From positions 1-23,499 of the forward strand of contig JAAVAM010000072.1 of the NCBI GenBank assembly GCA_014804085.1: 23,499 nucleotides of DNA, in the 5' to 3' direction. Under the pieces are notes generated by a model. That model was not told the DNA's origin. It ran no database searches and saw nothing but the letters and a program-made list of their open reading frames with translations. The stretch is from Treponema sp. GTDB lineage: Bacteria > Spirochaetota > Spirochaetia > Treponematales > Treponemataceae. The position numbers were made by a program, and so were the translations under genes. Below are positions 14,313 to 22,400 of the stretch, in pieces (within the stretch, counting starts at the first letter, position 1; each line of letters opens with the position of its first letter).

Positions 14313-15833
14313 ATGCGACCGCTTTTTTTGGATACCCACGTTTTGGACAAAGCTGCCCGCGAACGCTACGATTTGACCGAAGAACTGATGATGGAAAACG
14401 CCGCAAGCGCATTGGAACGCGCGGTCATGCGGCATATTTTTGACGCGCCGTCAAAGGTCAATGCGCGGACGGTCGCCGTGTTGTGCGGCGGCGGAAATAA
14501 TGGCGCGGATGGCTATGCCCTTGCCCGCAGACTTGCGGGGCAGATGCTTGCCGATTCCGCGCGGCTTGTGCCGGTTGTCATTGCGGTTGCCGCGCCAAAA
14601 AGCGATTTGTGCCGCAGGCAGGCGGCGCGGGCAAAAAATTGCGGCGTGCAATGCCTGAATTTCGATTCCGCCGCCAATGCCGACACCGTTCTTTCGGGCG
14701 CGGAAATTATCGTCGATTGTCTGTTCGGCAGCGGCTTTCACGGCGATTTGGACGAAAAAACGGCGGCATTATGCGCCCAGGCAAATACCGCCCGCGCCCG
14801 GCGCATTGCGTGTGACGTGCCGACCGGCTTGCGGGAAAACGGCACTGTCGCTGAAGGCGCATTCGTCGCGGACTGTACGGTAACGATGGGTGCGTTCAAA
14901 CTGTCGCTGTATGGCGACGCGGCAAAAGATTTTGCGGGGCATATCGTTTGCGAAGATTTGGGTATAAGCCGTGCGTTGTTTGAGGCACAGCCCGACGATT
15001 CATACCGCGCGGCGGCGACGTTGTTGGAAGCGGCGGACATCGTTCTGCCGCACCGCCCAAAAAATGTCGTGAACAAAGGCACTTTCGGTCATGTTGCGGT
15101 GGCGAGCGGCGAAAAAATCGGCGCGTCGTGCATTGCGGGCGCGGCGGCGTTGCGTTTTGGCGCGGGTTTGGTCAGTCTTGTGCGGCATGATCAGCCGTTC
15201 ACAAAAGGCGACGTGCCGCGCGTCTCCCCCGAACTGATGACGGCGAGCGATATTCCTGCAAACGTAACCGCGCTTGCGTTCGGCATGGGCTTGGGCAGGA
15301 GCGCGGAACATACCCGCCCCTATTTTGACTGGCTGCGCGCACATACTTCCATTCCGTGCGTCATCGACGCGGACGCGGTGTATGATGAAACTGTCGTGTC
15401 GTTTTTGCGCGCGCGGGCATCCGGCATCGTGCTGACCCCGCACCCAAAGGAATTGCAGGTGCTGTTGCGCAATTGCGGCTTGGGCGACCACATCGTCGCC
15501 GAATGCCTGGACAATCGCCCGACCTTGATAGAATCGTTCTGCCGTGCGTTCCCCGGCTGTGTGCTGTTGGTCAAAGGCGCAAACCCAATGATCGGTCACT
15601 ATGACGGCGCGTCGTTCCGGCTGTTCGTCAATCCGCTGGGAAAAAACTGCCTTGCCAAGGCAGGAAGCGGCGACGTGCTTGCCGGACTTATTGCCGCGTT
15701 GCTTGCGCAGGGCTACGCTCCGCTTGACGCGGCAATAAACGGCAGCCTTGCCCACGCGCTTGCCTCGCGCCAGTTCAAGAACGATTTTTCGCTTACGCCG
15801 CTCGCGCTCATCGATGCGGTTGCCGCGCTGTAA
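14313..15833 (+). CDS. nnr: Bifunctional NAD(P)HX epimerase / ADP-dependent NAD(P)HX dehydratase
   Basis: Repairs hydrated NADH and NADPH. The 506 residues equal the usual fusion length. The N-terminal epimerase domain (YjeF_N, about 1–215) has MENAASALERAV, LCGGGNNGADGYALARRLAG and VDCLFGSGFHG. The C-terminal ribokinase-like dehydratase domain (about 225–506) has HRPKNVVNKGTFGHVAVASG, LTPHPKEL, LLVKGAN and KAGSGDVLAGLIAALLAQG with Asp454 as the likely catalytic residue. The usual N-x-T-G-N segment before AGSGD is altered to NPLGKNCLAK. The start is leaderless in appearance, 18 nt after the upstream stop. It ends immediately next to the convergent GtrA-family gene (15833/15834). Confidence 0.95.
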   Translation: MRPLFLDTHVLDKAARERYDLTEELMMENAASALERAVMRHIFDAPSKVNARTVAVLCGGGNNGADGYALARRLAGQMLADSARLVPVVIAVAAPKSDLCRRQAARAKNCGVQCLNFDSAANADTVLSGAEIIVDCLFGSGFHGDLDEKTAALCAQANTARARRIACDVPTGLRENGTVAEGAFVADCTVTMGAFKLSLYGDAAKDFAGHIVCEDLGISRALFEAQPDDSYRAAATLLEAADIVLPHRPKNVVNKGTFGHVAVASGEKIGASCIAGAAALRFGAGLVSLVRHDQPFTKGDVPRVSPELMTASDIPANVTALAFGMGLGRSAEHTRPYFDWLRAHTSIPCVIDADAVYDETVVSFLRARASGIVLTPHPKELQVLLRNCGLGDHIVAECLDNRPTLIESFCRAFPGCVLLVKGANPMIGHYDGASFRLFVNPLGKNCLAKAGSGDVLAGLIAALLAQGYAPLDAAINGSLAHALASRQFKNDFSLTPLALIDAVAAL

Positions 15834-16229
15834 TCAAATCTTGTAGATAACGAATTTGCGGACGGAGAAATTCCAGAAAAACACGATGCCCGTGGCAATC
15901 ACTTTTGCCGCCATTTTGTGCAGGCCGAAACGTTCCACGGCGACCCACATAATCAGCAGGTTGAGCAGCAGGCCGACAAGCGTCGTCGCATACACTTTTA
16001 TCAGTTCGACCAAAAGCGAATCGCGCCGCGGCGCATTGCGGAACAAAATGAGCCGACCCAAAAGCCAGTTTGCGAACGTGGAAATGACGAACGCGATTGC
16101 CGCCGCAAGCAGGTAGTGCACGTTCAGCACGAACGTAAGCAATGCGAAAATTCCCCAGTCGATTGCCGTCGCCGTTCCGCCCACGCTCGTGTAGATTAAA
16201 ACTTGACACAACGTCCGCAAGACACTCAT
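15834..16229 (-). CDS. GtrA-family four-helix membrane protein
   Basis: Encodes 131 residues with four predicted membrane helices (about 8–30, 37–58, 75–97 and 107–125). Family features are YTSVGGTATAIDWGIFALLT, FANWLLGRLILFR and the C-terminal NFSVRKFVIYK. GtrA-like proteins are thought to help flip or move lipid-linked sugars during glucosylation of surface polysaccharide. No glycosyltransferase lies beside it, so its partner is unknown. It is convergent with nnr and divergent from the NlpC/P60 gene. Its ATG appears leaderless (TATATT 6 nt upstream). Confidence 0.9.
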   Translation of the reverse strand: MSVLRTLCQVLIYTSVGGTATAIDWGIFALLTFVLNVHYLLAAAIAFVISTFANWLLGRLILFRNAPRRDSLLVELIKVYATTLVGLLLNLLIMWVAVERFGLHKMAAKVIATGIVFFWNFSVRKFVIYKI

Positions 16230-16235
16230 AATAGG

Positions 16236-16241
16236 AATATA
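16236..16241 (-). promoter_or_regulatory. Predicted leaderless -10 for the GtrA-family gene
   Basis: On the minus strand TATATT (16236–16241) lies 6 nt before ATG 16229, without a Shine–Dalgarno sequence. The 50-bp divergent intergenic region also holds the NlpC/P60 start. Confidence 0.5.
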
Positions 16242-16267
16242 GCGTTAATTCGCTCAAATTTCTAGCC

Positions 16268-16273
16268 GATAGT
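16268..16273 (+). promoter_or_regulatory. Possible leaderless -10 for the NlpC/P60 gene
   Basis: GATAGT (16268–16273) is followed by GAAGAT and ATG 16280, the same 6-nt spacing as in neighbouring genes. GAAG at 16274–16277 could alternatively act as a weak ribosome-binding site. Confidence 0.35.
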
Positions 16274-16279
16274 GAAGAT

Positions 16280-17404
16280 ATGAAAAAGACTCCGATTTTT
16301 TTGATAGTCCTTTTTTTTATGACGATTTTGATTCCGCAAGTCTGCGCGCAGGGTGAAAGCGTTTCGCCCGAAGAAGCGGCGGCACTGCGCACAAAATTTG
16401 TCGATTATGCCAAACAATGCATCGGAAAACCTTATGCGCGCGGTGCTATTGGACCGGATGCGTTCGACTGCTCTGGCTTGGTCTTTACCTGTTCGCGCGA
16501 GTCAATCGGTGTGCAGTTGCCGCGCCAGACAAAGGCGATTTATGCGTTCTGTACGATTATTGACGAATCCGGGCGCGAAATCGGCGACCTCGTGTTTTTT
16601 AAGACGACCGGCGACGACACTGTTTCGCACGTGGGCATTTACGTCGGCAACGCGCAGTTTATCCACGCGGCGAGCGACGGTCAGAACACGGGCGTTATCC
16701 TCTCTTCGCTCAGGGAAAATTACTGGAAGTCGCATTATTTTCAGACTGGCAGATTTTTGCCCGCGTCCGGTCTGGAACGCATGGTTGACCCAAAATCCGA
16801 TTCCGCGCCACAGCCGACCGCACAAACTGCGTCCGCAGGAACAGCAGATTCCGTTGCGGCAAACACCGCCACGGCAGACGGCGCGGGCAAGCGTGGCAGT
16901 TTTCTGCACAAGATTATCCTTGACGCATCGCTGACGTTCGACTGGAATTTCTTTACGGCGGACAGTTTTCAGATTAGCCCGCGCGGCGGCAGCACGATGC
17001 TTCATGCCATGTACGACGGCGGCACATTCCGTCCGGGAGTCGGCTCGATGATATGCGTCAACGCGAAAATGGGCGTGGTGCAGTTGCCCATCATCGTCAG
17101 CCTTACGCTGGGCGACTATTTCCGCTTTTTTTTCGGGCCGGTCATCACTATCGGCACACCTGAACTGCCCGCAAAAAATGCCACGGACGTGAAGGCATCG
17201 TTTTTTCCCGGCATCCTCGGCGTGTGCTGGCAGTCGCCCTCGTTCGGAGTGGGAAAAACCCGCGTTTCATTTCAGCAGGACGTGCACTACACGTTTTTCA
17301 ACGACACCGACGGATCGGTTCTGTCGCTCAAAAACAGCATCGTCTCCGGGCTGGTATTTTCCACCGGTGTGCGCGTAACCATGCCTTTGGCAAATGTGCT
17401 TTAA
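16280..17404 (+). CDS. Secreted NlpC/P60 cysteine peptidase with beta-rich C-terminal domain
   Basis: Encodes 374 residues. The signal peptide is about 1–23 (MKKTPIFLIVLFFMTILIPQ, cleavage after VCA). The NlpC/P60 domain (about 36–160) has catalytic Cys64 in FDCSGLV, His117 in SHVGIYVG and His129 in FIHAA. Such enzymes cleave peptide stems of peptidoglycan. A Ala/Thr-rich linker (about 170–198) follows. The last ~175 residues alternate hydrophobic and polar residues and contain repeated aromatic strand-like segments (DASLTFDWNFFTADSF, GDYFRFFFGPVITIG, RVSFQQDVHYTFF). They end in a strand-like VRVTMPLANVL, suggesting an outer-membrane barrel or outer-membrane-associated beta domain. I do not recognise that domain. 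A lipoprotein gene follows after 4 nt. Confidence 0.88.
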   Translation: MKKTPIFLIVLFFMTILIPQVCAQGESVSPEEAAALRTKFVDYAKQCIGKPYARGAIGPDAFDCSGLVFTCSRESIGVQLPRQTKAIYAFCTIIDESGREIGDLVFFKTTGDDTVSHVGIYVGNAQFIHAASDGQNTGVILSSLRENYWKSHYFQTGRFLPASGLERMVDPKSDSAPQPTAQTASAGTADSVAANTATADGAGKRGSFLHKIILDASLTFDWNFFTADSFQISPRGGSTMLHAMYDGGTFRPGVGSMICVNAKMGVVQLPIIVSLTLGDYFRFFFGPVITIGTPELPAKNATDVKASFFPGILGVCWQSPSFGVGKTRVSFQQDVHYTFFNDTDGSVLSLKNSIVSGLVFSTGVRVTMPLANVL

Positions 17405-17408
17405 AAGT

Positions 17409-18080
17409 ATGAAAGCGAGCCAAAACCGAAGATTTTTTGCCGCGCCGCTCCTTGCGGCACTCTTTGTCTTTTCCGCCTGCGCCCCTCGCATTACGGTGAC
17501 GGCTTCAGGCGCGGACACGGCGGAACTTGCCATTGCGGCAGGATTTTCCCGCGCCGCCGAACAGACGATCACCTCGATTATGGGCGCGATTGCGGGCGAA
17601 GCGGACGCGAATGCGCCGCTTTTTACGGCGGACGACCTTGCCGCCGTGTTGCGCCGCACCGGCTTGCAAAACGTGACGGCTTCCGCATCTGGCGAGGACA
17701 TTGCGGCGCGCGGCACGATTCCCCGCGTCTCACAAAGCGCGCTCGCCGCCGCCGGAATCCTGACGATGACCGAAAAATCGCTCGCGCTCGTGTTCGGTCC
17801 CGCGCAGTATCAGTCGCTGTATGACATGGCCGACGAAGAATCCCAGGCGTATGCCGACCTGCTGATGATTCCCGCGCTCAGCGGCGAAACCCTCACCCCC
17901 GCCGAATACACCGACTTGCTTGCCTCCATGTACGGCCCGTCGCTCGCCCAAGAACTGACCGAAAGCGCGTTCACCGTAACCATCGCCGCCCCGGACGGCA
18001 AAAAATCCACCACCGCCCGCCTCACCCTCGGCGAACTGCTCACGCTCCCCGCCGAAAAACGCTGGACGGTTAACTGGTAA
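17409..18080 (+). CDS. Lipoprotein of unknown function
   Basis: Encodes 223 residues from ATG 17409. An ATG at 17394 inside the previous gene would add 5 residues (MCFKS) and is less likely. The signal is MKASQNRRFF plus a hydrophobic stretch ending in the lipobox FSAC with Cys24 as the acylation site. The mature part is Ala-, Thr- and Ser-rich: a region with ITVTASGADTAELAIAAGFS, a helical middle (SLYDMADEESQAYADLLMIP) and a strand-like C-terminus (AFTVTIAAP). No known domain is recognised. The 4-nt gap to the NlpC/P60 gene indicates one operon, so it may assist or anchor the hydrolase in the envelope. It ends exactly where the hicA remnant begins. Confidence 0.8.
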   Translation: MKASQNRRFFAAPLLAALFVFSACAPRITVTASGADTAELAIAAGFSRAAEQTITSIMGAIAGEADANAPLFTADDLAAVLRRTGLQNVTASASGEDIAARGTIPRVSQSALAAAGILTMTEKSLALVFGPAQYQSLYDMADEESQAYADLLMIPALSGETLTPAEYTDLLASMYGPSLAQELTESAFTVTIAAPDGKKSTTARLTLGELLTLPAEKRWTVNW

Positions 18081-18213
18081 TGCCGTCAGGGGAAGCCATC
18101 ACAAACTCCGCAAGGACGGAATGACGGAAATCTTTCCCGTCCACGGAAAGGACATAAAACAGGGGCTTTTGGGCGCAATCCTGAAAAGAACCGGACTGGA
18201 GGTACAGAAATGA
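18079..18213 (+). pseudogene. hicA: hicA toxin remnant, 5'-truncated
   Basis: The frame beginning at 18079 reads NAVRGSHHKLRKDGMTEIFP and continues with VHGKDIKQGLLGAILKRTGL before TGA at 18211–18213. This matches the C-terminal two thirds of HicA mRNA interferases, including the GSHH segment with the active-site His, the P-V-H-x-x-x-x-I/L-K-x-G-x-L turn and the final helix. The N-terminal ~25 residues and a start codon are missing: further upstream the frame runs into the lipoprotein gene with no HicA similarity. TGA overlaps the hicB ATG (ATGA), the normal coupling of hicAB operons. The toxin is therefore probably dead. It was too short and start-less to show as an open reading frame. Confidence 0.8.
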
Positions 18214-18602
18214 AAGTCGTATATCCTGCCCTATTCCACGAAGATGACGGCGGCTGGTGGGTGGAGTTTCCTGACCTGCCCGGCTGTACGACACAGGGCG
18301 ACACGGAGTTGGAGGCATATTGCAATGCCGCAGAGGCGATGGAGCTTTACCTGCAAGATGATTACGAGGTCTGCACATTGCCCGTGCCGTCCGCCACAGA
18401 GAAAGTCGCGCATGATGGCGCGGACTTCGTGAGCCTTGTCTGCGGGAATTTTGACGTGCCGCAAAAATCCATAAAGAAAACGCTGACTATTCTCGCATGG
18501 CTCAACAGCAAAGCGGAGCGCGCGGGCGTGAATTTCAGCCATGTGTTGCAGGACGCGCTCAAAAAACTGCTCGACGTGCAGGATCCGGTTGTCTCCGCCT
18601 GA
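18210..18602 (+). CDS. hicB: HicB-family antitoxin
   Basis: Encodes 130 residues. The N-terminal partial RNase H fold has YPALFHEDDGGWWVEFPDLP followed by GCTTQGDTELEAYCNAAEAM, the HicB signature. The C-terminal region (about 86–124: KKTLTILAWLNSKAERAGVN, then FSHVLQDALKKLL) looks like a ribbon-helix-helix DNA-binding and dimerisation module. HicB neutralises HicA and represses the operon. GGAGG lies 7 nt upstream of ATG, inside the hicA remnant. With hicA truncated this is an orphan antitoxin. It could persist as a regulator, neutralise a HicA encoded elsewhere, or be in decay. It is convergent with brnA. Confidence 0.92.
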   Translation: MKVVYPALFHEDDGGWWVEFPDLPGCTTQGDTELEAYCNAAEAMELYLQDDYEVCTLPVPSATEKVAHDGADFVSLVCGNFDVPQKSIKKTLTILAWLNSKAERAGVNFSHVLQDALKKLLDVQDPVVSA

Positions 18603-18625
18603 TTCTTTTGCCAGAGCAAAAAATC
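18601..18625. repeat. Inverted repeat between convergent hicB and brnA
   Basis: GATT-C-TTTTGC (18601–18611), loop CAGA, then GCAAAA-AATC (18616–18625) form a 10-bp stem with one bulged base. It fills the 23-nt gap between the two convergent stop codons. On both strands the T-rich arm comes first, so it is not a textbook intrinsic terminator, though it may still block converging transcription. Confidence 0.4.
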
Positions 18626-18943
18626 TCAGCCGAACGCATAGGCGCGCAAGACGGCGTTCATTTTCGTTTGATAGCCCTTGCCTTGGCTCTTGTACCATTC
18701 CAAAACGTCGGTATCGACACGCATGTGAATCTCCGTTTTTGTCGGCTTGTGCCAGTCGGGATGAACCTCGTACCACGGTCGGAATTTCGCAAGTTCCTCT
18801 TTGCCCTGTTTCGGGCAGTCCGGGTCGTCGTCGGTCTTTCCTGCCCTTGCTTTTTCTGCGGCAGTGCGGATTGTCTGTTTTTCTTCTTCGGTCAGCGGAG
18901 TCCTGCGCAATTCATCGAGCGTCATAGTTTTTGTAGTATTCAT
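18626..18943 (-). CDS. brnA: BrnA-family antitoxin
   Basis: Encodes 105 residues. An acidic and helical N-terminal half (TPLTEEEKQTIRTAAEKARA) contains toxin-binding sequence. The C-terminal half has the BrnA signature KTEIHMRVDTDVLEWYKSQG, then KGYQTKMNAVLRAYA, a ribbon-helix-helix fold that binds DNA and normally autorepresses the operon. The start at 18943 is supported by AGGAGG about 6 nt upstream, inside the end of brnT (32-nt overlap). The gene order toxin first, antitoxin second is typical of BrnTA. Confidence 0.92.
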   Translation of the reverse strand: MNTTKTMTLDELRRTPLTEEEKQTIRTAAEKARAGKTDDDPDCPKQGKEELAKFRPWYEVHPDWHKPTKTEIHMRVDTDVLEWYKSQGKGYQTKMNAVLRAYAFG

Positions 18944-19205
18944 TGTTTTCCTCCTGTGTTGCAGGCCGTGCGGATATTATCCTTATGCGGTCTGAAGCTC
19001 TCTCCGTAAACACGACGAAAAGAATTTCATCGACCATTCCGATTGCCTGATACCGCTCCTCGTCAAAAGTCGAATTCTGAGCGTCATACTTTTCAATTCG
19101 CTTGCCGTCAAGGAACACGCGAGCCGCAATTTCGAATGACACTCCATCGTGTTTTTTCTTGTTGCTGTTATTTTTGTTCTCGTCCCATTCAAAGGTCATC
19201 CGCAT
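18912..19205 (-). CDS. brnT: BrnT-family ribonuclease toxin
   Basis: Encodes 97 residues, the normal length. BrnT is a RelE-like ribonuclease that cleaves RNA and stops growth until bound by BrnA. Family features are the start FEWDENKNNSNKKKHDGVSF (usual FEWDxxKxxxNxxKHGVSF, with the conserved Lys-His pair), FLDGKRIEKYD, ERYQAIG, ILFVVFTER and DRIRIISARPATQEENNEYY. The toxin looks intact. It has GAGG 5 nt upstream of ATG 19205. The local sequence is noticeably more AT-rich than the flanking genes, suggesting acquisition by transfer. Confidence 0.92.
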   Translation of the reverse strand: MRMTFEWDENKNNSNKKKHDGVSFEIAARVFLDGKRIEKYDAQNSTFDEERYQAIGMVDEILFVVFTERASDRIRIISARPATQEENNEYYKNYDAR

Positions 19206-19219
19206 TGCCTCATAAATTA

Positions 19220-19248
19220 AACATATATTTTTTTGTGTACACAGTCAA
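19220..19248 (-). promoter_or_regulatory. brnTA promoter with palindromic candidate operator
   Basis: On the minus strand TTGACT (19243–19248), a 17-nt spacer and TATGTT (19220–19225) form a sigma-70-like promoter 14 nt from brnT. A perfect 10-bp palindrome TGTGTACACA (19234–19243) sits in the spacer and touches the -35. It is a good candidate binding site for the ribbon-helix-helix antitoxin BrnA. Confidence 0.6.
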
Positions 19249-19297
19249 GCGTTTCTTGCCTTGGGTGTTGTGGCACGACGAAACGTTCCCGCAGGGC

Positions 19298-19312
19298 GGG
19301 GGAGTCTCCCCC
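19298..19312. repeat. G5/C5 hairpin in the gap between brnT and the lipoprotein gene
   Basis: GGGGGA-GTC-TCCCCC, a 6-bp GC-rich stem with a 3-nt loop. It resembles GGGGGAAGGTCTTCCCCC at 61–78. The rest of the 204-nt gap (19206–19409) shows no gene. For the leftward lipoprotein transcript this is the first strong hairpin past the stop codon, about 100 nt downstream, but no U-run follows. Confidence 0.45.
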
Positions 19313-19409
19313 TCGCTCCAGCACAAGTGGATATGTTAATGCGACAGTTTGCGGGGAACGCCGCGGCCGCAAAGAACAGCTGCGCTGCCGCCACGCCCGG
19401 ACAGATTCC

Positions 19410-22400
19410 CTAGTCCGCTTGCACTGTGCCGCCGGTGTTTGTGAACGTTGCGCCTTCTTCTGTATCTATATAAACGCCGTTACTGGAAGGCGCATTGTTG
19501 CCCGTTATTTCGCCGCCACTCATTTCGAATGATGCCTTTGGATTAACATAAACTCCGCCACCTCGTGTTGTCGCGGTATTGTTTATGATTTTCCCGCCAG
19601 TCATCGTAAAATAGTAATAGCCTTTATTGACCAGTACCCCACCACCATATGGTGCAGTATTGCCGCTGATTACACCCCCGCTCATTTTGAATTTAGCAGA
19701 GACATAGACACCGCCGCCAATGCTTGTAGTCTCGTTTCCAGTGATTGTTCCGCCTACCATTTCAAATGTACCCGATTCCCCCCACACAGAAACACCGCCA
19801 GCCATATAGGTTGACTTGTTGTTGCATACAGCCGCACCTTCACCGAGCGTTACGGTCGATTTCGAGTTATATATTTCCAAAAGGCAGCGATTTGCGCTGA
19901 CATTTGTCTTGTTCCCGTCGAGCGTGACGTTCGTGATGGTAACGTCTCCTGAATCAGAATTAATTAGAAGCAAAGTATCTGTCAATGCGCCCGAAACATC
20001 GCTTGAGCCGTCGTAGCGCATAAGCGTCAAGTGATTTTTGCCCGCGCGGTCGAGCAAAGTGCTTTCGCCGCTTGGAAGCGTATACCCCGTGCATACCATG
20101 ATTTTTTCCAAGCCGTATGCGTCATACAATTCTATCGCCTTTGAAAGCGTTTTCACCGCCTTGCTGGCGGTCAGTCCCGAATTCGTGTCATCGCCGCTGC
20201 TCGCCACGTACACGGTGGTTGGCTTCGGACATCCGCAGTCCTCGCACGTATCGTCCTTGTAGCGGTGTTCCTCGGTTTTGGAATATGCGCATTTCGTGCA
20301 AGTCGTCGTGTGTGTGCCGTCGGCGTTGTCCTTGTGCTTGCAGTCGTGTGCCACTGCTTCGGATTGCCCGTGGCAGACGGAGCAGGTTTGGTAATGCTTG
20401 CCGTCTTTGTTGTCGGTGTAGGTCATGCCGTAGTCGTGCGCCTTGGTCTCGGTGTGTGCCTTAAATCCCTCGATTGCGCATGTCCTGCTGTGGTGGGAGC
20501 CGTCGTGGTCGTCGGCATAGTCGCTCCAGTCGTGTTGCTTGCTCGCGGAGTACGTGCAGAGCGTACAGGATTTGCTGTGTCCTGCGTCCGTGCAGGTCTC
20601 GCTGCCCCAGGTATGCTCCTCGGTCTCGGAGTAGCCGCATCCCGCCGTGCAGGTCTTGGTGTGGTTGCTGTCATTGCCGTTGTTATAGCGGATTGTGTGC
20701 GCCACGGCTGTGGACTGCCCGTGGCAGACGGAGCAGGTCTGATAATGCTTGCCGTCTTTGTTGTCGGTGTAGTTCGCGCCCCAGTCGTGCGCCTCGGTTT
20801 CGGAGTGCGTCTTGAACCCCTCGACCGCGCAGGTTCTGCTGTGGTAGTTCGTGCTGTCGCTGGTATAGCCGCTCCAGTTGTGGTCTATGTCCTTGGAATA
20901 GCCGCATCCCGCCTTACAGGTTTTGGTATGACTGCCGTCGGCATTGTCTTTGTACTCGTAGCCGTGCGATACGGGGTCGGACGTTCCGCCGCAAACGGCA
21001 CAGGTTTGGTAGTGTGTGCCGTCTTTGTTGTCGCTGTAGGTCGTGCCGTAGTCATGCGCCTTGGTCTCGGAGTGCGTCTTGAAGCCCGTCACCGTGCATG
21101 TCCTGCTGTGGTTGCCGTCTTTGTCGTCAGTATAGCCGCTCCAGCTGTGCGGGGCTGTTTTGGAGTACGTGCAGAGCGAGCAGGACTTGCTGTGTTCTGT
21201 GTCCGTATATGTCTCGCCGCCGTAGGTGTGCGCCTCGGTCTCGGAGTAGCCGCAGTTTGCCGTGCAGGTCTTGGTGTGGGTACTGTCATTGCCCTTGTCG
21301 TAGCGGATTGTGTGCGCCACGCGCTCGGAGTGCGCCGTGAATCCCTCGGGCGCACAGGTTCTGCGGTGGTAGTTCGTGTCGGCGTTGGTGTAGCCGCTCC
21401 AGTTGTGCGGGGCTGTCATGGAATACGTGCAGAGCGAGCAGGTCTTGCTGTGTTCCGCGTCCGTACATACTTCGTCGCCGTACTGGTGCGCCTCGACCGG
21501 GGAATGCGCGTTGCACCCCGCTGCCGTGCAGGTCTGGTAATGGCCGCCGTCGCCGCGCTCGTATGGTGCGCCGTCGTACCCGTGCGGCGCGGATTCGGTG
21601 CGTCCGCAGCCCGCGCACGTCCTGCGGTGCGTGCCGTCGCCGCCGTCGGTATATGCGCCCCAGTCGTGCCGGTGCACGGGTGTACAGATCCCGTCGGCGC
21701 AGCGCACCGTGATGTCCGCCACCTCGGCCGCGATGCCGCCCGCCTCGACCAGTGCGCCCCATTCTGCCACCGTACCGCCGAAGGAAATCTCCGTGATTCC
21801 CGACCTGTCGAACGCCCCTGGCGCGACCGCCGTCACCCCCGCAGGAATGGCGACATGCTTCAGTTCTTCATGCCCCGCGAACGCGCCGCCCGCGATGCCT
21901 TTCACATCGTCGGGCAGGGTGATATCCGCCGCACTCCCGCAGTACCCGGTGAGCGTGCCGTTCCCGTCTATGACGAACGCGGTCACCCCGTCAAGCCCGG
22001 CGTTCGCGGCGAGCGTCTCCCACTGCACCTTCGTGCCGTGGTAGGTGACGGTAGTCCCCGCGGGAATCGCGCCCGCGCCGATTGTCTCCACGCTCGCGGG
22101 GATGTCTGCGCTCGTGAGGCCGTCGCACCCGTCGAACGCGTTTTCCCCAATCGCAATCACGCCGTCGGGTATCGTCACGTCCGTGAGCTTCGCGCAGTCC
22201 CTGAACGCGCCGTCGCCGATTGCCGTCACGCCGCTTGGTATCGTTACGCCCGTGATGTCCGCCCGACCCTCGAACGCCGCCTCGCCGATGACCGTCACGT
22301 TGCCGGGGATTTTCACGTCCGCCGCGTCACCGCAGTACCGGGTCAAAACGCCGTCCGTTATCTCCCAGTCGTACATTCCCGCGCGCCAGATTCCGTCGGT

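Noticed and set aside
18497..19009. Open frame of 170 codons on the + strand across hicB and brnA
   Set aside because: It overlaps the HicB coding region and runs antisense to BrnA and BrnT, all of which match known families.
20232..21668. CRISPR array or non-coding tandem repeat
   Set aside because: The periodic DNA is a continuous coding sequence with unequal, diverged units of 81–96 nt and no spacer structure. It encodes Cys/His protein repeats.
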